A stretch of 64,000 nucleotides of DNA from Rummeliibacillus pycnus. GTDB taxonomy: Bacteria > Bacillota > Bacilli > Bacillales_A > Planococcaceae. The position numbers were made by a program, and so were the translations under genes. Each line of letters starts with the position of its first letter. Position 1 is the stretch's first letter. Positions 9,167-18,182 of the stretch are shown one piece after another. Where the stretch lies: contig NZ_KZ614145.1 of the NCBI RefSeq assembly GCF_002884495.1, positions 1,178,001 to 1,242,000 on the forward strand, given 5' to 3'. The notes below the pieces were generated by a model. The model ran no database searches. It was given only the letters and a program-made list of their open reading frames with translations, and was not told where the DNA came from.

Positions 9167-11068
9167 TTATTGGCTTTGAATAACGAGAGTGATCATCTTT
9201 CTCAAAAGTCTTATTGTAACATCCGTAAATTTTTCCACACTATCTGCAGCTACTGTATGTGTGCCATAAATCTTATGGAAAAGTTGTAGCTGTTCTTCAT
9301 TTGGCATCTCTGTATTTAAAAATAGATGCAGTATTTGAATGTTCTCTTTCTCAGCTTCTAGGACGGCTTCTGCAGTGTCTTTTATACCATTTTGCGCATA
9401 ATCAAATGCAGATGGCTCCCCATCAGAAAATACAAGTAAAAAGCGATGTTTTTCACTACGATCGTTTAATCGTTTGGTCATCCAGCGAATGGCAAATCCA
9501 TCACGATTATCTTCATGTGCGGATAGAGACATAATTGCTGTGCCACTATCTGTATGACCATCATCCAATTTATGCAACCATTCAAAAGTATTTGGTTGAA
9601 CTTCCGATGTTGCTTCATAAGCATCCTCGTAAAAAGAAACCATTTCATGTGGGATATTCATTTGTCGTAAAACATCGTGGAATAATAAGACAGCCTTTTT
9701 GGTTTCATCCATTTTATCCATCATAGATGCTGAGCCATCAATAAGTAATCCAAAAACTGCATCCAATGGTTTTGCAGGAGCATTTTTTTGATAAAAAGGT
9801 TTTGGATGATCTTCTAATAAAAAATGGACTAATTTTGAGGAGTCTAATCGCCCTTTCGACAGGTGCTCTCTTTTAGCTATTTCCTTCTGGGTAATTCTTT
9901 TACGAAATTCTGTTGTTAATGCTTTTACACTTGGTGCTTGTTCTGAACGCCATCTTGCCAATGTAGTAAGAACTTGTAAATCTTTTGTCTCTTCAATTCT
10001 TTTTTCTTCAAATACAACATTTACATTTTGTTCACCATATTCTTGCCCTGCCTTCCGTTTACCGCGAGGAATTTTTTTAGCTTCATTCATTTGAGCTCTT
10101 TGTACAGTTGCATTTGTATTAGAAGCCCCACCCGTTCCTTCTTCGGATATATTATTACCATCTTGTCCTTCTTCTGCTTCTAAACTTATCGCTTTTCCTG
10201 CGTTTCCACGTTCTAATTCATAACGCAAATGTACACCTGTTTCTTCCTTTGTTTCTCTATGCCACGTTCGAAACAATTGCTCAATCGTTTCTTTTGATTC
10301 TTTCTGATTGCCACATTCTTGACCTTTTACCCCTTTGTGTTCATGGAATTTTGCAGCTTCTGGGATTGAATCTAACAAAGCATAATAATTTAGCATCAAA
10401 TCTTTTTTAATACTTTCCTCAATGTATGCCATTACTCGAAAAATTAAATTTATGCTATCCAGTGTTGAGTTCACATCGTAAATTTGTTGAAAAGGTAGCA
10501 ATGCAGGTTCAAATTTTTCTGCTACTTCATTTTGAGGTAACTTCATCATCCCATCATGAGCTGCTAAAAAGAGATAATTAACGAAAGCGTCTGCTATAAA
10601 ACCTTTTTGAGAATTGACTTCAAATCGGTGTTTATGAGAATCAATATACGCATTTCTTCTAATTTTAAATGCTTTCGTTGTGCCTGGACGTTTTTTTAAA
10701 ACAATGTCCATTAGTCGAAATTCTTCAACTAGTAGAATGAGCTGCCTGAATAGGTTTCTCAATGGATGAACTTGGATTTCCTCTTCAAAAGTAAGCCAAT
10801 CTTTGACTGAAAACTCTTGCCAATAACCAAGAGTGAGTAAATAGATATCGGAAAGTCGCCCTAAATGCATAATTTCATCATTGCGATGTTGCCAAAAAAC
10901 ACTTATTGCTATTTGATGCTCCTGTGGTTTCAATTCAATTAATTGACGTTCGGTTAAGGATAGATCTGGAGAATTCGAGAGTGCTTTTGCAAGTTGCTCA
11001 TAATGAAGTATTAATCTAGGATCAATTTGTTCATTATTAAATTGGATAAATCGACTTAGTTCGGCCAA
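9167..11068 (-). CDS. yojO: VWA-domain protein, NorD/CobT-like (YojO type)
   Basis: A 633-residue soluble protein whose last 200 residues form a von Willebrand A domain with a MIDAS motif (LLIDGSASMM, then a conserved Thr in DGHTDSGTAI and FSDGEPSA). The middle (about 270-345) is low-complexity and charged, a likely linker. The partner gene just upstream encodes a MoxR-type AAA+ ATPase, and such pairs act as chelatase-like machines that activate or insert cofactors into target proteins. The size and order match B. subtilis YojO/YojN. The start is TTG with GAGG about nine bases upstream, 10 bases after the ATPase stop. The target is unknown; NO-reductase activation is only a family label. Confidence 0.85.
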   Translation of the reverse strand: MAELSRFIQFNNEQIDPRLILHYEQLAKALSNSPDLSLTERQLIELKPQEHQIAISVFWQHRNDEIMHLGRLSDIYLLTLGYWQEFSVKDWLTFEEEIQVHPLRNLFRQLILLVEEFRLMDIVLKKRPGTTKAFKIRRNAYIDSHKHRFEVNSQKGFIADAFVNYLFLAAHDGMMKLPQNEVAEKFEPALLPFQQIYDVNSTLDSINLIFRVMAYIEESIKKDLMLNYYALLDSIPEAAKFHEHKGVKGQECGNQKESKETIEQLFRTWHRETKEETGVHLRYELERGNAGKAISLEAEEGQDGNNISEEGTGGASNTNATVQRAQMNEAKKIPRGKRKAGQEYGEQNVNVVFEEKRIEETKDLQVLTTLARWRSEQAPSVKALTTEFRKRITQKEIAKREHLSKGRLDSSKLVHFLLEDHPKPFYQKNAPAKPLDAVFGLLIDGSASMMDKMDETKKAVLLFHDVLRQMNIPHEMVSFYEDAYEATSEVQPNTFEWLHKLDDGHTDSGTAIMSLSAHEDNRDGFAIRWMTKRLNDRSEKHRFLLVFSDGEPSAFDYAQNGIKDTAEAVLEAEKENIQILHLFLNTEMPNEEQLQLFHKIYGTHTVAADSVEKFTDVTIRLLRKMITLVIQSQ

Positions 11069-11078
11069 TTCGAAAACC

Positions 11079-11942
11079 TCATTTCATCCATGTATTTGCT
11101 AATTCAATAACTAAATCTTTTTCACTTTGGTCATCTAATTTTTCTGCAATAGCATATCGGATTGCTCTAAGAGGATCCATAAATTGTGCTAATTCTGTAG
11201 CATCAAGTAAGCTTCGAATAGAAGCAGCTTCTTCACTTAATAGACCGTTAATAACTTGTTGTTTTAAATCTTCTGCAAGATTCAACATAAGTGTTGCCAA
11301 AACATTTGATAAATTCGGAAATCTCTTTTCCCATAATTCTTTTAGCTGTTCACCATTCAAATATGGAATACTAAAAGAAACGAAGCGATTTTTTAATGCT
11401 TCATTCATTGGTGCTGTTCCAATATAACCTTCATTGATTGCTGCAACAACACTAAAATCAGGATGTGCTTGAATAACTTCACCAGTAAAAGGATTCGTTA
11501 GCATTCTACGATAGTCCAAAACACTATGTAAAATCGGTAAAGTTTCAGCTTTTGCCATATTTATTTCATCGATGTAAAGCAAATGCCCTTGTTTCATCGC
11601 CTTTACAACGGGGCCTTCTTCAAATTCTATGATTGTTTGTCCATTTTTTTGTACAATTGTTTTAAATCCTAGTAAGCTTTCAGCATCCAAATCCACCGAA
11701 CAATTAATACTGTGCATTGGTTGATTAAAAAATTGAGATAATGATTCCGCCATTTTTGTTTTACCAGAACCTGCTGGTCCCTTTAATAACACAGGTTTTT
11801 TTAGTGTTACACTTAGTAAAACATCATCCCATAGGTACTCATTCGGAGAAATATAACCGCCATCCCCTATCAAACGTAAATCTTCATTGGTATGGTTGCG
11901 ATTTTTACGGATTTCTTGCTCATGTTGAATAATTTGTTGCAT
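11079..11942 (-). CDS. yojN: MoxR-family AAA+ ATPase (YojN type)
   Basis: A 287-residue ATPase with Walker A GPAGSGKT, Walker B LLYIDEINMA and sensor motif VVAAINEGYIGTAPM, all typical of MoxR/NorQ ATPases. It is expected to couple ATP hydrolysis to remodelling of a target through the VWA protein encoded next. The ATG of MQQIIQHEQ is chosen because AAAGGAG lies eight bases ahead; a 17-residue longer reading from a TTG has no ribosome site. First gene of a two-gene operon transcribed on the minus strand. Confidence 0.88.
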   Translation of the reverse strand: MQQIIQHEQEIRKNRNHTNEDLRLIGDGGYISPNEYLWDDVLLSVTLKKPVLLKGPAGSGKTKMAESLSQFFNQPMHSINCSVDLDAESLLGFKTIVQKNGQTIIEFEEGPVVKAMKQGHLLYIDEINMAKAETLPILHSVLDYRRMLTNPFTGEVIQAHPDFSVVAAINEGYIGTAPMNEALKNRFVSFSIPYLNGEQLKELWEKRFPNLSNVLATLMLNLAEDLKQQVINGLLSEEAASIRSLLDATELAQFMDPLRAIRYAIAEKLDDQSEKDLVIELANTWMK

Positions 11943-12071
11943 ACTCCTTACTCCTTTCATTTGCTTATGGATGATCACTTTCCTAATTTTCAATTGTTAC
12001 TATTTGAAAAAAACATCCAATACACCTAATTTAGAAATATTGTCGATCTTCCTATCTTTTCGATAAAAAAA

Positions 12072-12103
12072 AGCTTTTCGCCCACGATCAGTAAGCGAAA
12101 AGC
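12072..12103 (-). terminator. Terminator after the 65-residue gene
   Basis: A 10-bp stem AGCTTTTCGC/GCGAAAAGCT is followed by eight T on the minus strand. Confidence 0.9.
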
Positions 12104-12119
12104 TCATACATTACTAAGA

Positions 12120-12317
12120 TTATTCGAAGTAATTTTTGTAATAGCCACCAACATGACCTGTATTATCGATAACGAAATAAAATTCTTCTGTTTCGTTTTT
12201 TACTTCATATTCTTTTCCAACTGTCAGAACATTTGATACTAAATATTTTTTTGCATCTGTATGTTTACAAGTGACTTTTTTGATTGTTGGTGCTTCTTTC
12301 CAATTTAAATGAATCAT
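12120..12317 (-). CDS. Small conserved protein, probably DUF6501
   Basis: A 65-residue cytosolic protein beginning MIHLNWKEAPTIKKVTCKHT and ending FVIDNTGHVGGYYKNYFE. I recall closely similar Bacillaceae proteins classed as DUF6501; no function is known. AGAGG lies about ten bases before the ATG. It is monocistronic, with its own strong terminator. Beta-strand alternation and a conserved KEYEVKNETEEFYFVIDN stretch suggest a small beta-barrel or SH3-like fold, which is inference. Confidence 0.7.
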   Translation of the reverse strand: MIHLNWKEAPTIKKVTCKHTDAKKYLVSNVLTVGKEYEVKNETEEFYFVIDNTGHVGGYYKNYFE

Positions 12318-12536
12318 TCTTTAAAACAACCTCTCTTAACTAAATACATATCTATGTCCTATTTTAAACGATTTCAATATGTTTGTCCTAAAAATAAGAG
12401 GATTTTTTTGAAAAACTTTGGAAATACGGAATTTAAATGCCTTTTAAAGGGAACTAAGAAGAAATTATGCTACTATAGGATAAGAAATTATGGCTGCTAT
12501 TTCAGTGTTTTTAAGAATTGATTGGAGGTGTCTATA

Positions 12537-12632
12537 ATGGCATTTAGTGGTGTACCTTTATGGTTCTTTATCTTGGCTTTTTCCTTTTTTATCTTATTTT
12601 TTATTATTGCTGGATGGCTTACAAGGAAATAA
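12537..12632 (+). CDS. 31-residue single-pass membrane protein
   Basis: A short frame, MAFSGVPLWFFILAFSFF onward to GWLTRK, preceded by TTGGAGGTG at an ideal distance of about seven bases. Nearly the whole protein is one hydrophobic helix, ending in a positively charged tail, so it should sit in the membrane with the C-terminus inside. Small proteins of this type are often missed by gene callers. No family was recognised. The next gene starts about 100 bases downstream on the same strand. Confidence 0.65.
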   Translation: MAFSGVPLWFFILAFSFFILFFIIAGWLTRK

Positions 12633-12733
12633 AGATTTTGGTTATAAATGCTTCTTGTTGTTTAAATATTTGAATGCCGTGGAATACTGACAGCATAATC
12701 AATTTCTGATCTTGCGTAAAGGATGATTTCACT

Positions 12734-13021
12734 ATGAGACTAACTATTCAGGGGAAGAAATTTATCACGAATTTAACTGCTGATAATAAGTACCATTTGC
12801 TTCGCTTTTATGCTGTAGCAGATCGAAACGGGATGCAGTATGCTGCTGATATTGATACCCCAATTCACACTGATATCATAATGGAAGTAGAGGGTATACA
12901 TGTAGCGATATCACCAAAATTACTACCCGTTTTAAAGGACAAAATTATTCATTCTGAAACTGTCAACGGCGTGACAGGAATTGTGTTGTTAGATGAAGAA
13001 CACACACATTTAACTTTATGA
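12734..13021 (+). CDS. HesB/IscA-fold-like protein without cysteines
   Basis: A 95-residue protein. The middle (about 40-85: DIDTPIHTDIIMEVEGIHVAISPKLLPVL) follows the pattern of A-type iron-sulfur carrier/HesB proteins, where a strand, a short helix and a VxVD-like strand alternate. All cysteines that bind the cluster in IscA are absent; the protein has no Cys at all. It therefore would not carry a conventional Fe-S cluster. AAAGGATG precedes the ATG. The stop codon is inside a perfect hairpin shared with the convergent hydrolase gene. The fold assignment is tentative. Confidence 0.5.
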   Translation: MRLTIQGKKFITNLTADNKYHLLRFYAVADRNGMQYAADIDTPIHTDIIMEVEGIHVAISPKLLPVLKDKIIHSETVNGVTGIVLLDEEHTHLTL

Positions 13022-13052
13022 AAGACCGGTATCTTAATGATACCGGTCTTTC
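13020..13052. terminator. Perfect 14-bp hairpin between convergent genes
   Basis: Arms 13020-13033 and 13039-13052 pair perfectly around a 5-base loop and include the stop of the upstream gene. The U tract is poor on both strands, so termination may be partial. Confidence 0.65.
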
Positions 13053-13062
13053 ATATGATAGC

Positions 13063-13842
13063 TTAACTTTTAATATATTCTGCTATTGCTTTTCCAATTT
13101 CAGCTATACATTTTTTTCCCGTAAAACCATCTTCCCAACCTTGAGATAGAACAACAGCATATAGTTGTTTTTCATGATATTGAATGATTGCTACATCATG
13201 ATCAACACCTGTTAAGCCGCCTGTCTTATGATAATAATGAATTTCTTCATCAAAAGTATAAGAAGGTAACATTTCTCGAAATTGTTGGTTTCCCATTATT
13301 CTGAGGGCATCTATTTGCTGTTTTTCATTAAGAAAGTTGTTCTTTTCCCCTATTTGTTGAAGTATCATTATCATATCTTTTGCAGTAGTTACATTGTCTA
13401 AACCTTTTAATACAGCATTTTCATCCATAAAATATCGTTGAATCTTACTATCTTCACAGCCAATATCTTGCATGAATTGATTAACCTTTTCCATGGAAAT
13501 TGCTTTTAACAATGCGTTTGATGCGGTATTATCTGAAACAATAATCATTAATTCCATTAAATTACGGTATGTAAATGGTAAATTGCCCGTTAAGAATGGT
13601 ATGACACCAGCACCTTCAACTATTAGTTCTTCTGGTAAAACAGCTACTGTATCAAGGGCTTTAGAAAGGGTTAGGTAGCTTGTAAGTAGAATGGGGATCT
13701 TCATAACACTTGCAGCTCGGAAGATTGCTTTTTCTTGGTGATAAAAAGTATGCTTCCCATCTAAAATTGCAATTCCTATCTTTGCATCCTTATATTGACC
13801 AATTATCTCATGACATTGTGTAGCAAATTGTTGAAACGTCAT
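13063..13842 (-). CDS. Cytosolic serine hydrolase of beta-lactamase class A fold
   Basis: A 259-residue protein with the three hallmark motifs of penicillin-recognising serine hydrolases: Ser45-Val-Met-Lys48, Ser103-Asp-Asn105 and Lys206-Thr-Gly208. There is no signal peptide or lipobox, so it appears to stay in the cytosol, unlike true beta-lactamases. The Glu166 loop of class A enzymes (ExxLN) is not clearly conserved; the region reads MDENAVLKGLDN. It starts 18 bases after the recQ stop and is likely in the same transcript. It may be a non-lactamase esterase or peptidase; resistance should not be assumed. Confidence 0.75.
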   Translation of the reverse strand: MTFQQFATQCHEIIGQYKDAKIGIAILDGKHTFYHQEKAIFRAASVMKIPILLTSYLTLSKALDTVAVLPEELIVEGAGVIPFLTGNLPFTYRNLMELMIIVSDNTASNALLKAISMEKVNQFMQDIGCEDSKIQRYFMDENAVLKGLDNVTTAKDMIMILQQIGEKNNFLNEKQQIDALRIMGNQQFREMLPSYTFDEEIHYYHKTGGLTGVDHDVAIIQYHEKQLYAVVLSQGWEDGFTGKKCIAEIGKAIAEYIKS

Positions 13843-13860
13843 CTATTAGCCCCCTATCTA

Positions 13861-15627
13861 TTAATTTATTTGAAAATCAGCAATTGCCTTTAAAAACGCT
13901 TCTCCATATTTCTCCAATTTGTTTTCCCCAACTCCATTCACTTCTAAAAATTCTTGCGCACTTGTTGGCTTTTTGGCACACATATCTCGTAGTGATTTAT
14001 CTGAAAAAATAACAAATGGTGGTACATTCGCTTCGTCTGCTAATTTCTTTCGAACAATTCTTAGTGATTCAAATAATGGATCTGTTTCCGCGATTTGCTT
14101 TGTGACGAGGACACCCTTTCTTTTTACATTTAAATTTGCCACTAAGACTTGTTTTCCTTTTGGTGTGACATAAATTGTTGGCATTGTCCCTTGATTCACA
14201 GCTAATAATTCCTCAGCAATCATAAATTCCATAAAATTCGTCACTTCTTTTATAGTCATTTCTTTTAATAGACCATATGTTGATAAACTTTCAAATCCGA
14301 AGCTGCGAATTTTTTGGTTTTTTGAGCCGACTAAGACTTGTGCAACCATTGTTTTCCCAAATTTTTGTCCCATACGAATCACACACGATAATACTTTTTG
14401 GCATTCAACTGTCACATCAAATACTTCGCGATCATCCATACAATTACTACATTTACCACACTTTTCTTCTGTTACATCACTAAAATAATTGACTATATAC
14501 TGTTGTAAGCAATTTTCAGTGTGACAGTAATCCACCATACTTTGTAGCTTTTGTAATTCATTTGGTATCCGTTCTCGGTCATCTGTTTGATCAATGAGGA
14601 AGCGTTGTGTTTGAACGTCTTGTGGAGCATAAAGCAAAATACATTCACTTGGTAACCCATCTCGCCCTGCTCTTCCCGCTTCTTGATAATAACTCTCCAT
14701 ATTCTTAGGTAATTGATAATGAATAACAAATCGAACATTAGACTTATCGATTCCCATTCCAAAGGCATTTGTAGCTACCATTATTGAAGCTTCATCATGT
14801 AAAAATCGATTTTGCTCGTTTTGCCTTAAACCCTCAGATAAACCAGCATGATATTCGGCCACTGAAATGCCTGCTCTTTTTAAAACTTCATAAAGATGAT
14901 CTACTGTTTTTCTAGTAGCTGCATATATAATACCTACTTCATGGTTGTTTTTCTTTACAAAATCTTTAATATAGCGCTCTTTATTTTGGCCGATGATGAC
15001 TGAAAAGCTTAGATTACTCCGAGCAAAACCCGTCATCACTGTGTTTTCTACCGGAATATCTAATTGATGACAAATATCGTCCCGAACTGCTGGCGTCGCA
15101 GTTGCTGTTAGTGCGACGACTACCGGCTTATTGATAAAGCTTTTTGTTAATCTGCCAATCGCTCGATAGCTTGGACGGAAATCATGTCCCCATTGTGAAA
15201 TACAATGGGCTTCATCAACAGCAAGTAATGGTACTTTTAGTGAAGCTATTGTTTTTACAAAAGCAACTGATTCTAAACGTTCAGGAGCTATATAGAGTAG
15301 TTTATAGTGACCTTCTTGCAAATTTTGCATTATTTCCAGTATTTCATTTTGACTTAAGGAAGAATTAATATATGCAGCCTCTATACCCATTTCTACTAAT
15401 GTATCTACTTGATCTTGCATAAGTGAAATTAACGGAGAAATGACAATTGTTGTTCCCTCTAACATTAACGCTGGAATTTGATAACAAATCGATTTTCCTC
15501 CACCTGTTGGCATTACGCATAAGCTCGATTTACCAGCTAGCACTTGTTTAATAATTTTTTCTTGTCCCAATCGAAATTCGCTATAACCAAAATATTGTTG
15601 TAAATAATGCTTTGCGTTTTCAATCAT
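13861..15627 (-). CDS. recQ: ATP-dependent DNA helicase RecQ
   Basis: A 588-residue 3'-5' DNA helicase of the RecQ family, acting in recombinational repair. Seen in order: GQEKII motif 0, Walker A TGGGKS (41-46), DEAH box in AVDEAHCISQWGHDFRP, helicase motif VI QEAGRAGRDG, the zinc-binding Cys cluster (CLQQYI..CGKCSNC), the winged-helix region, and a C-terminal HRDC domain (FESLRIVRKKLADEANVPPF). The ATG at 15627 is preferred over a GTG four codons upstream because AAAGGTG is at normal spacing only for the ATG. It is the first gene of a pair with the serine hydrolase. Confidence 0.96.
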   Translation of the reverse strand: MIENAKHYLQQYFGYSEFRLGQEKIIKQVLAGKSSLCVMPTGGGKSICYQIPALMLEGTTIVISPLISLMQDQVDTLVEMGIEAAYINSSLSQNEILEIMQNLQEGHYKLLYIAPERLESVAFVKTIASLKVPLLAVDEAHCISQWGHDFRPSYRAIGRLTKSFINKPVVVALTATATPAVRDDICHQLDIPVENTVMTGFARSNLSFSVIIGQNKERYIKDFVKKNNHEVGIIYAATRKTVDHLYEVLKRAGISVAEYHAGLSEGLRQNEQNRFLHDEASIMVATNAFGMGIDKSNVRFVIHYQLPKNMESYYQEAGRAGRDGLPSECILLYAPQDVQTQRFLIDQTDDRERIPNELQKLQSMVDYCHTENCLQQYIVNYFSDVTEEKCGKCSNCMDDREVFDVTVECQKVLSCVIRMGQKFGKTMVAQVLVGSKNQKIRSFGFESLSTYGLLKEMTIKEVTNFMEFMIAEELLAVNQGTMPTIYVTPKGKQVLVANLNVKRKGVLVTKQIAETDPLFESLRIVRKKLADEANVPPFVIFSDKSLRDMCAKKPTSAQEFLEVNGVGENKLEKYGEAFLKAIADFQIN

Positions 15628-15856
15628 AAATTCGATCACCTTTCGTTTCTATCCTGTCATTATTGTACCATTTCCATATTATTACCACATTTTTAAATTG
15701 CTCTTTTCTTAAGTAATTGTAAAATAGACTTTTATATTCTAAGTACGAACGTATTTGGAACAGGGATTAAATTTCTTTCAGTGAAAGACCTTTTCACTTG
15801 CTAGATTTAACCGTATAATAGACTAGTTGCAAATTTTTTTAAAGGAGTAAGCTATC

Positions 15857-16765
15857 ATGTGGTTTTTCTTTTCAATATTGACTGCTCTAGCATGGGGCGG
15901 TGCAGACTTATTCTATAAAAAGGGTTCTGACAGTAACGACAAATACAGTCATTTGAAAATTGTTGTGATGGTTGGACTTGTTATGGGAATTCATGCTACA
16001 GGCTATATGCTTTATAAAGGAATCCATTTCCAACCGTTTGATATGGTGAAATACTTACCAGTTTCATTTTTCTATATCGCCTCAATGACAATCGGATATG
16101 TGGGTTTAAGATATTTAGAATTATCCATTTCTTCACCAGTACAAAATTCTTCCGGAGCTATTACAGCTATCTTGTTATTTATATTTTTCCAACAAGATCT
16201 TGATTGGGTTCATATTTTAGGTGTAATCATCATTACAGCAGGTGTAATCGGAATTGCAGTTGTAGAAAAACAAGAAGAAAATAAAGTGATGACATTAAAT
16301 AATGTACAAGTAGATAAAAAATATCAACTTGGATTTATGGCTGTAATGTTCCCGATTATTTACGCATTACTTGATGGGGCCGGTACTTTTGCAGATGGTA
16401 TTTATTTAGATGAATTAAAACTAATGAGTGAAGATGCAGCACTTTTGGCTTATGAATATACATTCTTTATCTGTGCTGCAATTGCCTTTATTTATTTAAA
16501 AGGCATTAAGAAGGTACAATTTAATATATTTAAAGAGCGTAATAAAGCCTGTGCTGCTATTTTAGAAACAACAGGTCAATTTTTCTATGTATACGCTATG
16601 AGCGCCTATGCAATTATTGCCGCTCCCCTTATTGCATCATACAGTATTTTCTCTGTCATTCTTTCTCGAATTTTCTTAAAAGAAAAGTTAACACCAAGAC
16701 ACTACTTTGTCATTGCAGTCGTTATGATTGGGATTATTATTTTAGGCGTTGCTGATGAAATGTAA
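15857..16765 (+). CDS. EamA/DMT-superfamily transporter
   Basis: A 302-residue integral membrane protein with about ten hydrophobic segments arranged as two EamA repeats; it begins MWFFFSILTALAWGGADLFY, and a charged loop follows VEKQEENK near residue 140. Members of the drug/metabolite transporter superfamily export amino acids, sugars or metabolites; the substrate is not readable here. AAAGGAG precedes the ATG. It is monocistronic, divergent from recQ, and ends at a hairpin shared with the next minus-strand gene. Confidence 0.85.
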   Translation: MWFFFSILTALAWGGADLFYKKGSDSNDKYSHLKIVVMVGLVMGIHATGYMLYKGIHFQPFDMVKYLPVSFFYIASMTIGYVGLRYLELSISSPVQNSSGAITAILLFIFFQQDLDWVHILGVIIITAGVIGIAVVEKQEENKVMTLNNVQVDKKYQLGFMAVMFPIIYALLDGAGTFADGIYLDELKLMSEDAALLAYEYTFFICAAIAFIYLKGIKKVQFNIFKERNKACAAILETTGQFFYVYAMSAYAIIAAPLIASYSIFSVILSRIFLKEKLTPRHYFVIAVVMIGIIILGVADEM

Positions 16766-16860
16766 TAATCATAAGCCTATTTAAAAAGGTCACTTTCAAC
16801 GGAAGTATTTCAACATATCTCAACATATCTTATAAAATTGAAAATATACTTATAGGTAAA

Positions 16861-16893
16861 GGGACTGCTCTATTTAAAGACAGTCCCTCTTTG
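16861..16893. terminator. Terminator between convergent genes
   Basis: GGGACTG (16861-16867) pairs with CAGTCCC (16881-16887), followed by a short T-rich tract. An imperfect direct repeat of TCAACATATC lies just before it near 16807-16826. Confidence 0.75.
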
Positions 16894-16894
16894 C

Positions 16895-17329
16895 TTATAC
16901 ATATTTATTTTTAAAATAAAACACTATTAGAATCACCGCTACGATAAATACGGCTACTCCAGCAACCATAATAATCCCCATTGTATTTCCATATAATTTT
17001 ATACGTTCATTTTCGCTTTCACTTAAAAACTGACTTTGATGCTGATCTAAATAACTAGCTACATCTAAAGTATGTAAGAACTTTTCTTTAGAAAAATTAT
17101 TGACTAATTGAATTTGTAAATTTCGGAAATAAATATCTGTCCACTTATTCGGATTCGTTTCAAATGGCTCACCAAGATTTTCTTCCCAAAAAGTCAGATG
17201 ATGTGCAGTTTTATCCATAACCCTTAAAATATGTTCTTTTTCATTTGGATGATCTGTTATGTATCGAACTAACGATTGGTGTAATTCGATTGGATTTTTA
17301 ATGGAAAGGATTTGTTCTAGTACACTCAC
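16895..17329 (-). CDS. Tail-anchored hypothetical protein
   Basis: A protein of 144 residues if the GTG at 17329 is used; this GTG follows GGGGGAG closely, while a longer reading from a TTG has no ribosome site. Residues 1-115 are soluble and helical with a His/Trp-containing centre (TAHHLTFWEENLGEPF). A single hydrophobic segment near the C-terminus, followed by FYFKNKYV, should anchor it in the membrane. No family was recognised. A 10-bp inverted repeat flanks the presumed promoter upstream. Confidence 0.65.
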   Translation of the reverse strand: MSVLEQILSIKNPIELHQSLVRYITDHPNEKEHILRVMDKTAHHLTFWEENLGEPFETNPNKWTDIYFRNLQIQLVNNFSKEKFLHTLDVASYLDQHQSQFLSESENERIKLYGNTMGIIMVAGVAVFIVAVILIVFYFKNKYV

Positions 17330-17339
17330 AGCTCTCCCC

Positions 17340-17391
17340 CTCTCTATGTTTTTTTCTATTGTATGATACAAAATTTATCACACATAGAGAG
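17340..17391. promoter_or_regulatory. Inverted repeat upstream of the tail-anchored gene
   Basis: CTCTCTATGT (17340-17349) and ACATAGAGAG (17382-17391) are exact complements 32 bases apart. They bracket the likely promoter and leader of the gene at 16895-17329, so they could be operator halves or a leader hairpin. Confidence 0.35.
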
Positions 17392-17410
17392 TTCACAAAG
17401 AAGTCAGAAA

Positions 17411-17554
17411 CTATTTCTGCTTTCGTTGAAAATAGAGATGTACAAGTATTACTGCTATAGGTGGAAAGACAAAAAAAATAACATGAGTAATCTTAAAGAT
17501 AATATAGGTTGCAACTAAACTAATTAAAAAACTGATTAAATACCAAAACCACAC
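17411..17554 (-). CDS. 47-residue membrane protein
   Basis: An open frame starting at GTG reads VWFWYLISFLISLVATYIIF, then a second hydrophobic stretch with PPIAVILVH and a basic tail FQRKQK. It has the pattern of a two-helix small membrane protein. TTGGAG lies about eleven bases before the start, a little far. It fills the gap between the lipoprotein gene and the tail-anchored protein gene, all on the minus strand. No family was recognised. Confidence 0.5.
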   Translation of the reverse strand: MWFWYLISFLISLVATYIIFKITHVIFFVFPPIAVILVHLYFQRKQK

Positions 17555-17597
17555 GAAAGTAACACACTCCAACTATTTTTCTTTAAGTATACAACCT

Positions 17598-18005
17598 TCA
17601 TTCCTTTACTTCATCTTTGAACAATAAATTTCTTAGGAATTCAATATCCCCATCTTCGATTTTATAGTATGAATAGGGTCTTACATGGTCAGTAAAAATG
17701 ATACGATTTTTTTGGTTGTCAAACCAAACATTGTAATTACTAATAACCAAATTTTGATTATCATCCTTAAATTGAATATAATGTGTTTTTAAGTTTTTGA
17801 TATCTGCCGGAACGATTTTAATATTTCGACCATTATTAAAAGTTTCAAGGCTTTTTTGATAGATCTCCTCATTCCTCTCTGATTTTAATAATTGAATTGT
17901 ACCATTTTGATCGACTGTTCCCATCTGAACCGAATGAGTAGTTTCCATGCAGCCACTTATTAGTAAGCAAGGAAGGAAAGTAAAAATACATATTATCCAT
18001 TTCAT
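17598..18005 (-). CDS. Small lipoprotein
   Basis: A 135-residue exported protein with a lipoprotein signal peptide: basic start MKW, hydrophobic core and lipobox LISGC with Cys19 as the lipidated residue. The mature part (about 115 residues) is polar and beta-rich, with ISNYNVWFDNQKNRIIF in the centre. I do not recognise the family. AGGAGG is about 13 bases before the ATG, slightly long. It is followed downstream by the 47-residue membrane protein gene, possibly in one transcript. Confidence 0.75.
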   Translation of the reverse strand: MKWIICIFTFLPCLLISGCMETTHSVQMGTVDQNGTIQLLKSERNEEIYQKSLETFNNGRNIKIVPADIKNLKTHYIQFKDDNQNLVISNYNVWFDNQKNRIIFTDHVRPYSYYKIEDGDIEFLRNLLFKDEVKE

Positions 18006-18182
18006 CTCTTTTTGTAATTCCTCCTCTTCCCTTCAATATTTCATTTATCCCCTTTTTCATTTATTTTTATCATTTCAATTTAGTAATTATTGAAAATATT
18101 ATAATTTTTCTTTACTTTGCCACTTTAAAGCGTTAAACTACGATTACTATAAATATAAAATTTTCTTGAAAGGAGAATTTCT

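Noticed and set aside
13063-13842. Antibiotic-resistance beta-lactamase
   Set aside because: The fold motifs fit, but there is no signal peptide and the Glu166 region is not conserved; called a cytosolic serine hydrolase instead.
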